Below are positions 1-6,062 of a stretch of DNA of 16,942 nucleotides, piece by piece. Source of the DNA: Actinomycetota bacterium. GTDB lineage: Bacteria > Actinomycetota > Acidimicrobiia > Acidimicrobiales > Poriferisodalaceae. Each line of letters opens with the position of its first letter. The first letter of the stretch is position 1. The notes beneath the pieces are model-generated. The model ran no database searches. It was not told the DNA's origin and was given only the letters and a program-made list of their open reading frames with translations. A program made the position numbers and the translations under genes. Location of the stretch: NCBI GenBank assembly GCA_013151655.1, contig JAADHX010000160.1, positions 1 to 16,942 on the forward strand, written 5' to 3'.

Positions 1-90
1 GCTGGGTCGTAGCTGGAGGCTGGGTCGTAGCTGGAGGCTGGGTCGTAACCGGAGGCTGAGTCGTAACCGGAGGCTGGGTAGTAGGTACCG
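1..90 (-). repeat. 18-bp tandem repeat encoding TTQPPx linker
   Basis: There are five consecutive 18-bp units. Units at 1-18 and 19-36 are identical, units at 37-54 and 55-72 differ by a few bases, and 73-90 is a degenerate copy. Each unit encodes six residues, TTQPPA or TTQPPV. The array reaches the left edge, so its real copy number is unknown. Such arrays form extended, often glycosylated linkers in secreted actinobacterial enzymes. Confidence 0.85.
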
Positions 91-1066
91 GTCCGCCCAC
101 CGTTGGGTCGGTGGCAGCTGGAACAAACTGCATCGACGCACCGTATTGATCCTCGGCGTTCGGATAGTCGCTCAGATCTCCCCACCCTGAGTCGAAGTAG
201 TTGGCGTAGGCCACATTGTTCGACCCAATCCAGCGAAGCATCTGGTCGATGAAGTACGGATCGTCGTGGTTCACGCCGTCGAGGTGGCGGTTGGTCATGC
301 CCCATTCGCTAAAGGCCATTGGTTTTCCGCGAGCAGCCGCGAAATCGCGGTGCCACTCAAGGCCAGCGCCGCGCTCGAGGTAGGTCTCCCACCGATCGAC
401 CGGGTCACGCTGGGACTCGCCCCATGATGAGTTGTAGATGTCCATGCCGATGACATCGACGTAGGCGTCGCCCGGATAGCTGGCCAAATCGACCGCTGTG
501 TAGCGAATGTTGACATTCCATTCGAAACGGAAGTTCGGCGACACACTTCGGAAGATGTTTACGATCCGGCGGAAGTACGCGGAGTATCCCTCGGGGTCGT
601 CGAGCGAGGACCACTCGTTCCAGCTGCCGTTGTGTTCCCATCCAATACGCATTACCGAACCATCGAGACCGGTGTCGACAAGCTTCTGGGCAATGTGTCG
701 AATGTTGGCGTCGTTGGCGCCCGTGTTGCTATAGGCGATGGTCTCGTTGTTGACCGACATGGCGAACGAGATGACCTTTAGCGAAGGATGATCGCGCCAC
801 AGGCCGCCGAGGCCACCGGCGCTCGACGACATCTCGGACCAGCTGTCGCGATCCAAGAACAGCGTCAACGATTCGATCGATCGACCCGCCATGGCGCCGA
901 AACTCGTGGGGTTCTGGGAGTTCCACTGGGGATACATACCCATCAGATTCCGGCCGAGGCCATCCGAGGATGCCGCTGCCGGAGCCGGGGAAGAAACCGT
1001 CAGCGAACTCGCTGCTAATAGAACGGCCAAGCCCAGTGCCACCGTGGTTCGTAGTCGTCTAGTCAT
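1..1066 (-). CDS. Secreted GH26-like glycoside hydrolase (C-terminus cut by window edge)
   Basis: This is a partial gene; 355 codons are visible and the frame is still open at the left edge. The ATG at 1066 is preceded by an AAGAGG ribosome site about 11 nt upstream. Residues 1-32 look like a signal peptide (MTRRLR, a hydrophobic stretch, then an AxA-like site near PAAAS), so the enzyme should be exported. The body, roughly residues 40-315, resembles the (beta/alpha)8 catalytic domain of family GH26 (beta-mannanases and related endoglycanases). GWEHNGSWNEW (142-152) gives the likely acid/base Glu144, and AFSEWGM (251-257) gives the likely nucleophile Glu254. From residue about 328 the chain becomes a TTQPPV/TTQPPA repeat linker, which usually leads to a carbohydrate-binding or anchoring domain; that part is not seen. 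Substrate (mannan, beta-glucan or other) cannot be fixed from sequence alone. It lies downstream of the DUF4012 gene, with its own leader of about 150 nt. Confidence 0.8.
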   Translation of the reverse strand, partial: MTRRLRTTVALGLAVLLAASSLTVSSPAPAAASSDGLGRNLMGMYPQWNSQNPTSFGAMAGRSIESLTLFLDRDSWSEMSSSAGGLGGLWRDHPSLKVISFAMSVNNETIAYSNTGANDANIRHIAQKLVDTGLDGSVMRIGWEHNGSWNEWSSLDDPEGYSAYFRRIVNIFRSVSPNFRFEWNVNIRYTAVDLASYPGDAYVDVIGMDIYNSSWGESQRDPVDRWETYLERGAGLEWHRDFAAARGKPMAFSEWGMTNRHLDGVNHDDPYFIDQMLRWIGSNNVAYANYFDSGWGDLSDYPNAEDQYGASMQFVPAATDPTVGGPVPTTQPPVTTQPPVTTQPPATTQPPATTQ

Positions 1067-1113
1067 GGTGTTGTTCGCCTCTTGCCAGGCCCGCTTAGTT
1101 AAGTATCGGCCTC

Positions 1114-1135
1114 GCATGACGAAACCATTACGAAA
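1114..1135. promoter_or_regulatory. Possible regulator site: 11-bp direct repeat upstream of the GH26 gene
   Basis: Two adjacent 11-mers, gcatgacgaaa and ccattacgaaa, match at 9 of 11 positions and lie about 50-70 nt upstream of the GH26 start, in the most AT-rich part of the leader. An 11-bp spacing is typical of OmpR/PhoP-type response regulator sites. No convincing -35/-10 pair was found, so the role is inferred only. Confidence 0.25.
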
Positions 1136-1343
1136 TCTTTGCATATATTACGGTCGAGAGCCAGGCGGCCTCGGAGTGTAGTCACCCCCAGACGTAGAAC
1201 CACACAACTTCTCCTAGTCGAGAACCGACCAATCGATGACGAACGCCTTGCCATCGCGATAGTCGGCTGGCCCCACTCGCCACCTGATCGGATCGGGCCG
1301 AGCCGATGGTTCGACGGTGGTCGTCTTGGACGACACCGGTAGA

Positions 1344-2315
1344 TCAAAGCGAACGATCAGGGTCTGGCGGAAGAACGCTCAATGTCGTTGCGATGATCCG
1401 CGTCGGCCCATCAGCGCCAGCGACCGAGAGCTCGGTCACTCCGTCGATGGTGGCGTTGGTCGCCTGGCCGGGCAAGTTCAGGGTCACAAGCGTTACGTAT
1501 TCCCCCGGAAGCACTGGCGTGTCATCCCAGGGCTGGGGGCCGGCGATATACCAATGCTCATTGGCTACTTCGACTGTGTTATCGATCGCGACCTCAAGTT
1601 CTACGCGACGAATGTCACCCTCGACTTCGGTGCTGAGTCCGGCGCGCACCTCGATGAAGTAGTCGAGTTTCGACGGCGAACGGTTAGACAACGACAAGGC
1701 CAATGAGTCGGCTTCGAGGTCACCATCAAGATCGGCGCCGACCCAAACCTTCTGACGTTCGCGGTCAGGCGACCACAACAGAATGTGACGACGGTCAGCG
1801 GCATCGATGAGCGCTGGAAGTAACTTCCCGGCGTCGAGGGATCCGGCTGTCAAGGCGCTCAGAACGACTGGTGCCAAGGCTCGTTCCTGAGCTCGACGTT
1901 CGGTGTTGGTCTGATCCCTGTCGATTGTCAGGTACTGATCATGAAGCAGATAGTCGATGATCGAAGACGAGTCGTACACGTCACCGTCGATCTCGACGGG
2001 GCCGGTTCCCTCCATAAGAGCCGCCAACATGAACGGATCCATCAGCATGACCCCGGCGAGCCGCTCACCGGTCGATGCCTCCCACATTCGCAATGCGGAC
2101 TCAGCGGTCTCAGGGAAGCGTGGGGTCGCTCCAAGATTTCGCCACTCGGCTTCAGGAGTCATGAATCCGAAGTGGTCTTCGTAGGTTTGAGTCAACTCGA
2201 CCGCACCCGGCTCTAGGTTGCGTCGAAACGAGCTTCCGAGGTCGGTAACGATTACTGCTCCAGAGTCGGAACGGACCACTCCCGTGGTGAGGATCATTCC
2301 GCTGCCGGCTCTCAT
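1344..2315 (-). CDS. DUF4012 protein, central domain fragment
   Basis: Open frame of 323 codons from an ATG at 2315 that is the conserved Met of NNAEMRAG, so it is probably an internal codon of the ancestral gene rather than a true start. It carries most of the DUF4012 domain: the FPETAESALRMWEASTGERL element (about 68-87), the VMLMDPFMLAALMEGTGPVE element (about 90-109), and the C-terminal beta-rich part with LSNRSPSKLDYFIEVR. The last residues, LPPDPDRSL, are a frameshift product; the family-like C-terminus continues in another frame to 1214. If both halves are translated separately, this part would lack the membrane anchor. Confidence 0.65.
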   Translation of the reverse strand: MRAGSGMILTTGVVRSDSGAVIVTDLGSSFRRNLEPGAVELTQTYEDHFGFMTPEAEWRNLGATPRFPETAESALRMWEASTGERLAGVMLMDPFMLAALMEGTGPVEIDGDVYDSSSIIDYLLHDQYLTIDRDQTNTERRAQERALAPVVLSALTAGSLDAGKLLPALIDAADRRHILLWSPDRERQKVWVGADLDGDLEADSLALSLSNRSPSKLDYFIEVRAGLSTEVEGDIRRVELEVAIDNTVEVANEHWYIAGPQPWDDTPVLPGEYVTLVTLNLPGQATNATIDGVTELSVAGADGPTRIIATTLSVLPPDPDRSL

Positions 2316-2935
2316 CTCGGCGTTGTTCGCGACAAGCAGCAGGTGAGATTCGGGGTAGCCGCGAGTTCGCGAGCAACGAGGGTTGCGCTCGACACCGCTT
2401 CGTCGAGGTCTGCTAACTCTGCGTCGAGTTCGATCCTCGCTTCCGATAGCCGGCCGATCAAGGCAGAATCGGGCCCGAGATCGAGTTCGTCGAGGGTGTT
2501 GTCGACGCGACCTAAGGACTCAGCAATTGTCGCGAACTGTTCATCGAGGCTTTGGTCGCCGTCGATTGCCGCTCTGACTTGCTGTCCACTGGCGACCGAA
2601 ACTGAGATGAGGTCGGCGAGTGATTTCGAAATGGAACTCGCAGCGTCGATCTGTCGCCCGAGCACGGGCAGCCAGCGTGCTGGCGCCATGGCTGGTCCGT
2701 CGAGTCGATCGTTCGCCTGCCGAAGCAGAACTTCTGCCTCCAGGGCGATGACGTCGAGGTCGCCGGTAAGGAATGACTCGAGCGTCAACGACGAGTCATC
2801 GGCTAACAAGTCACGGGCGGCCTGCACATCTTGTGCAGCCGCCCTTAGCGAGATCGTTGCCCATATTGCCCACACGATGACTAACACCGCGGTTAGAGCT
2901 AGGGCCGTCGGCAGTAGCCGACGGAGGTAAGTCAT
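2312..2935 (-). CDS. DUF4012 protein, N-terminal fragment (membrane anchor and helical region)
   Basis: Open frame of 207 codons with ATG at 2935, ten bases after the stop of the LAFTG gene, so probably co-transcribed with it. Residues about 8-30 form one transmembrane segment (LLPTALALTAVLVIVWAIWA). The rest is helical and rich in Ala, Asp, Glu and Leu, with the WLPVLGRQIDAA element typical of the region before the DUF4012 domain. About the last nine residues (from roughly ATPNL, ending CLSRTTPR) are out of frame with the family. The stop overlaps the ATG of the next frame as ATGA (2312-2315), so both parts could in principle be translated by coupling. Best read as the first part of the broken DUF4012 gene. 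Confidence 0.65.
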   Translation of the reverse strand: MTYLRRLLPTALALTAVLVIVWAIWATISLRAAAQDVQAARDLLADDSSLTLESFLTGDLDVIALEAEVLLRQANDRLDGPAMAPARWLPVLGRQIDAASSISKSLADLISVSVASGQQVRAAIDGDQSLDEQFATIAESLGRVDNTLDELDLGPDSALIGRLSEARIELDAELADLDEAVSSATLVARELAATPNLTCCLSRTTPR

Positions 2936-2945
2936 TCAGACAAGA

Positions 2946-3362
2946 TTAGTCGTCTTCATCCTTACGACGGGTCGCGAGTACCAGTAAAGATCCGGCGCCA
3001 ACAACGGTTCCACCGATTAGGGCCAGAGATATGGCATCGCCACCGGTGAACGCAAGTTCGCCGTTGTCCACGTTACCGAGATCGTCGTTGCCGGTACCAC
3101 CGGTACCGCCGGCGTCATCAGTGTCGGTGCCGGAATCGGTCGGTGGTGGCTGCGGCGCAGGAGTAGTACCGGATCCGCCGTTAGTCGGGTTATCAACATC
3201 GGTACCAGTGTTGCCATCAGAACCGTTGGAGTATGTGGTGTCGGCACCAGCTGGAGGGGCTGCAAAAAGTGCTGCTACTAGAACGCCGCCGCCAAGAATG
3301 CGTCGGATTTGAGTCGATCGGGGAGTCGCCATGTGAACTACGGTAAACATCCTGATGGCCAT
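2946..3362 (-). CDS. Small secreted protein with LAFTG sortase signal
   Basis: The protein has 138 residues if started at the ATG at 3362, chosen because AGAGAG lies 8 nt upstream (3371-3376); a GTG at 3371 and an ATG at 3332 are alternatives. It has a signal peptide with a basic QIRR stretch, a hydrophobic core and probable cleavage at AGA-D (after residue about 40). The mature part is a low-complexity Gly/Asp/Thr/Pro linker of about 60 residues without a folded domain. It ends in LAFTG (103-107), a hydrophobic helix, then RRK: the three-part cell-wall sorting signal. The LAxTG variant is associated with class E sortases of actinobacteria. The tail ends in the unusual acidic DEDD. No sortase gene is in the window. 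It directly precedes the DUF4012 gene (10 nt gap), suggesting a joint role at the cell surface. The function is unknown. Confidence 0.7.
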   Translation of the reverse strand: MAIRMFTVVHMATPRSTQIRRILGGGVLVAALFAAPPAGADTTYSNGSDGNTGTDVDNPTNGGSGTTPAPQPPPTDSGTDTDDAGGTGGTGNDDLGNVDNGELAFTGGDAISLALIGGTVVGAGSLLVLATRRKDEDD

Positions 3363-3492
3363 TGTCAACACTCTCTGTGGTTATTCGTCCTATTCAGCTA
3401 CTCTACGCGGCTGAGTTAGTGCAGGGTCCGGGCCTTGCGCGAACGACCACATCCTGCCCTCAGGGACCCAAGAGTGCAAGTCGGTAGAGGTT

Positions 3493-4050
3493 TCACGGAT
3501 ATAGATGATCGAGAATGACCTCGACCTCGGCCTCAATGGCCACCGCGGCCTTACGATATAGGCTCTTTCGCCTCTTGTACGGGTCGCCGATGTCGTCGAT
3601 TTTTCCGCCAGAGCCGAGTTGGCCGATCGAACGTGTCCGGCCCAGACGAGCCACATAGTCTGGGACTGTTTCGCCGACCCGAGGACCGGCGGCGGCGGAC
3701 AACCGACCGAACTCGACCAAAGTGAAAATCTTCGTGCTATGGCTTAGATCGAGCACAGCCGCCTCGCGAACATGACGGCCTGTCATTCCCAATACGAGGT
3801 CGGCGTTGGCGACCATCGCTGCGCTGAGGGTACTGCTCCGATGCTTCGACATATCAATTCCTCGATCGGCCATAACCGCCAGTGCATGTGGTGGTGAAGG
3901 TTCGTTCGGGGCCGCGAGGCCACCCGACAGCGTTAGCACAGACTGGCTCCGGACCTCGGCCCCGCGTCGCCATAGGTATTCGGCCATGGGCGATCGGCAG
4001 ATGTTACCGGTGCAGATGAATAGTGTTCGTACCAGCTCGTCGGTGTTCAC
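3493..4050 (-). CDS. Low-molecular-weight protein tyrosine phosphatase
   Basis: This 185-residue protein has a GTG start at 4050, 16 nt after the prmC stop, so it is probably the last gene of the rho-prmC transcript. The N-terminal P-loop CTGNICRS holds the C-x5-R signature (Cys13 nucleophile, Arg19), and GDPYKR near the C-terminus gives the general acid Asp156 followed by Pro157. Both are diagnostic of the LMW-PTP fold, and the length is slightly above the usual 140-170. Such enzymes dephosphorylate phosphotyrosine; in bacteria they often pair with tyrosine kinases that control polysaccharide export (Wzb/Wzc). The downstream envelope genes support such a role, but no kinase is in the window. 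An arsenate reductase of the same fold is less likely because the DPY acid loop of the phosphatases is intact. Confidence 0.85.
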   Translation of the reverse strand: MNTDELVRTLFICTGNICRSPMAEYLWRRGAEVRSQSVLTLSGGLAAPNEPSPPHALAVMADRGIDMSKHRSSTLSAAMVANADLVLGMTGRHVREAAVLDLSHSTKIFTLVEFGRLSAAAGPRVGETVPDYVARLGRTRSIGQLGSGGKIDDIGDPYKRRKSLYRKAAVAIEAEVEVILDHLYP

Positions 4051-4066
4051 AGGTCGTGAACTCTAC

Positions 4067-4996
4067 CTAGGCCTTCACGGCTTGCAGAACTCGATCGTGA
4101 CCGTTGTTATCGGTGTGGGTCACTACGTCGACGAACCCAGCCATCTCTGCCAGCTCAGCAACCGACGACCCTTGGTTGTGTCCATGCTCCAGCAGGATCG
4201 TGCCTCGTCTTGAGAGCCAGTCTTGGGCCCCGAGCAGGAGCGCCTCGATCGCGTCGAGGCCACGTGGACCCGAGAACAAAGCCTTGGCTGGTTCCCAGCC
4301 GATCACCGACTCAGGCAATGGCTCGCCGTCGGGGATGTAAGGCGGATTCGACACAATGAGGGTCACTTCGCCGCGTAACGATGCGTCGAGTGCTTCGAAC
4401 CATGACCCGCTAACGATAGTTACCCTGGCTCCGGCCGTTCCCAGACCCGCCGAGTTCGCACGGGCGAGGGCAAGCGTGTCGTGGTCGCTGTCGGTGAGCC
4501 AGACTCTGGCAGATCGGTTCTCGGCGGCTATTGACAGCCCAATTGCGCCACACCCGGTGCCGAGGTCTACCACGGTCGGGTTTCCGATCATCGGCTCAAG
4601 AACGGCCAGCGCATGGCCAGCCAACGACTCAGTCTCTGGGCGCGGGATGAGCGCACGGCGGTCGACCAACAGGTCGAGAGACCTGAATGGCCAGTGGCCG
4701 AGCACATACTGAATCGGTTCGCCGGCGGCTCGCCTGGCAAGCATCGCGTCGAATCGGGAAACTCCCCCGACCGTTGGAGCTTCGGAGCGTCGTAGAACTA
4801 ACTCAGCTGATGTGAAGCCTGCGGCTTCTTCGACCAACCAACGGGCCTCGCCTGCTGCATTTGGGTTCGCATTGTGCCCAAGGCGAGTCTGGGCCTCGGT
4901 CACGAGGTCGCCCCAACTCAGACCGTCGCTTTCGTTAGGCACGGCCAGCGGCCGAGAGTTAGACACGGCCAGCGGCCGAGAGTTAGACACCGCCAT
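4067..4996 (-). CDS. prmC: PrmC, release factor glutamine methyltransferase
   Basis: This cytoplasmic, SAM-dependent enzyme methylates the Gln of the GGQ motif in release factors. The 309 residues show an N-terminal helical domain with GEPIQYVLG (92-100) and RPETE (119-123), the SAM-binding motif VVDLGTGCGAIGLS (142-155) and the catalytic NPPYIP (217-222), which binds the substrate glutamine. Its place right after prfA is the standard pairing with its substrate; the two genes overlap by 14 nt. The ATG at 4996 is inside the end of prfA and has no clear ribosome site, so translation is probably coupled. The first about 24 residues (two LAVSNSRP-type repeats) come from a DNA duplication and are absent from ordinary PrmC proteins, which begin near the equivalent of LSWGDL (26-31). 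A GTG at residue 19 could be an alternative start. Confidence 0.93.
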   Translation of the reverse strand: MAVSNSRPLAVSNSRPLAVPNESDGLSWGDLVTEAQTRLGHNANPNAAGEARWLVEEAAGFTSAELVLRRSEAPTVGGVSRFDAMLARRAAGEPIQYVLGHWPFRSLDLLVDRRALIPRPETESLAGHALAVLEPMIGNPTVVDLGTGCGAIGLSIAAENRSARVWLTDSDHDTLALARANSAGLGTAGARVTIVSGSWFEALDASLRGEVTLIVSNPPYIPDGEPLPESVIGWEPAKALFSGPRGLDAIEALLLGAQDWLSRRGTILLEHGHNQGSSVAELAEMAGFVDVVTHTDNNGHDRVLQAVKA

Positions 4997-5008
4997 CGGC
5001 CAAGAGTT
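4940..5008. repeat. 24-bp tandem repeat at the prfA/prmC junction
   Basis: Two perfect 24-bp copies (4940-4963 and 4964-4987) are followed by a diverged copy (4988-5008) that is the natural end of prfA. The unit is in frame for prmC and adds LAVSNSRP twice to its N-terminus. The prfA stop lies in the last bases of the second copy as read from the left, so RF1 itself is not altered. Confidence 0.85.
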
Positions 5009-6053
5009 GCTGTTGTCGTTCGTTGGCCAGAAGTGCGTCGACTACGTCGTCGAGATCGCCAGCAAGGACCTTGTCTAGTTTGTACAGCGTGAGACCGATC
5101 CGGTGGTCGGTTACCCGGTTTTCTTTGAAGTTGTAGGTACGGATCTTCTCGCTGCGCCCACCGCCGCCAACCTGATCGCGCCGGGCCGCCGACATCTCTG
5201 CGGCCTGGTCGTCTTGCTGCTTGCGAAGAATGCGGGCCCGCAGAACTCGTAGGGCCTTTTCGCGATTCTGAAGCTGACTCTTCTCGTCTTGCATCGAAAC
5301 TACGGTGCCGGTCGGTTTGTGAGTGATTCTTACCGCCGAGTCGGTGGTGTTGACCGACTGGCCGCCGGGGCCAGATGCTCGGAAGTAGTCGATCTCAAGA
5401 TCGTTTGGGTTGATGTTTACCTCGACCTCGTCGGCTTCTGGCAGCACCGTCACGGTTGCTGACGATGTATGAATCCGACCTTGCGACTCGGTCGCGGGCA
5501 CGCGCTGCACCCTGTGCGGACCGCCCTCGTGTTTGAGCCTGCGCCAGGCATCGGTGCCTCGAACGACCATCGAAACGTCGGAGTAGCCGCCAAGGCTCGA
5601 GGCATCAGCCGCGAGCACTTCAATCTTCCAGCCGTGTTGCGCACCGTATGCCCGAAACATCTCGAACAGGTCGCGGGCAAAGAGGTTCGCCTCCTCACCC
5701 CCTTCCGCGCCGCGAATTTCGACTATGACGTTCTTGCCGTCATTGGGGTCCTTGGGTAGCAGCAACGTGCGAAATTGGTCTTCTGTTTGGGCTAGGTCGA
5801 CCTCGGCCATCGCCACTAGCTCGCGCATGTCCTCACGGTCGATACCGGTGCTCTCATGCAAGATTTCTTTGGCCTCGGAGAGGTCGGTCAGCGCCGCTTC
5901 CCAGTTTTGGCCGGCCTTAACGAGGTCACTTAGTTCGGCGTGACGGCGCGCTGTCTTGGCGAAGAGTCCGCGGTCTTTGGTTGCGTTGGGATCGCCGAGT
6001 TTGGCTTCGACGACAAGGAGTTCATCAACGAGCTGGGACAAACGGTCGTGCAC
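4983..6053 (-). CDS. prfA: Peptide chain release factor 1 (RF1)
   Basis: RF1 recognises UAA and UAG in the ribosomal A site and triggers release of the finished protein. The 356 residues match the family length. The codon-reading loop carries the RF1-specific PxT tripeptide as RVPATESQGR (PAT at 186-188; RF2 would have SPF), and the catalytic GGQ is at 230-232 within GPGGQSVNTTDSAVRITH. The start is GTG at 6053, nine bases after the stop of the upstream gene and without a visible ribosome site, so translational coupling or weak initiation is likely. prmC, which modifies the GGQ glutamine, follows with a 14-nt overlap. Confidence 0.97.
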   Translation of the reverse strand: MHDRLSQLVDELLVVEAKLGDPNATKDRGLFAKTARRHAELSDLVKAGQNWEAALTDLSEAKEILHESTGIDREDMRELVAMAEVDLAQTEDQFRTLLLPKDPNDGKNVIVEIRGAEGGEEANLFARDLFEMFRAYGAQHGWKIEVLAADASSLGGYSDVSMVVRGTDAWRRLKHEGGPHRVQRVPATESQGRIHTSSATVTVLPEADEVEVNINPNDLEIDYFRASGPGGQSVNTTDSAVRITHKPTGTVVSMQDEKSQLQNREKALRVLRARILRKQQDDQAAEMSAARRDQVGGGGRSEKIRTYNFKENRVTDHRIGLTLYKLDKVLAGDLDDVVDALLANERQQQLLADGGV

Positions 6054-6062
6054 GCTGGGAGG

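Larger units (their letters stand above)
1214..2935 (-). pseudogene. DUF4012 membrane protein, one gene interrupted by two frameshifts
   Basis: Read in one piece, 2935 to 1214 is 1722 nt (573 codons plus TAG), but the frame changes twice. The first change lies at about 2340-2375: the first frame runs into a stop at 2312, while the neighbouring frame already reads GYPESHLLLVANNAEMRAG, the conserved entry of the DUF4012 domain. The second lies between 1344 and 1381: the frame ends at a TGA at 1344, while another frame continues RQTLIVRFDLP and later SARPDPIRW, a typical DUF4012 C-terminal pattern, to a TAG at 1214. The two shifts cancel, so start and end share one frame. Neither site looks like a classical slippery heptamer. 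It may be a real pseudogene, a split gene, or two single-base sequencing errors. The family is actinobacterial, membrane-anchored, of unknown biochemical function, and is often found near surface polysaccharide genes. Confidence 0.72.

Noticed and set aside
1139..1347. Small ORFs on both strands in the gap between the GH26 and DUF4012 genes
   Set aside because: The 1214-1343 part is better explained as the frameshifted end of the DUF4012 gene; the rest has no ribosome site or protein-like pattern.
2340..2376. Programmed ribosomal frameshifting as the explanation of the DUF4012 break
   Set aside because: No X-XXY-YYZ slippery heptamer or evident downstream pseudoknot was found, and a second opposite shift would also be needed at 1344-1381.
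2343..2930. 195-codon plus-strand ORF opposite the DUF4012 N-terminal part
   Set aside because: Arg/Ser-rich antisense shadow of a GC-rich gene; the minus strand shows the membrane segment and family motifs.
3031..3312. 93-codon plus-strand ORF rich in Pro, Ser and Val opposite the LAFTG gene
   Set aside because: Composition is the mirror of the Gly/Thr/Asp repeat-like linker; no start context, and the minus-strand reading has signal peptide and sorting signal.
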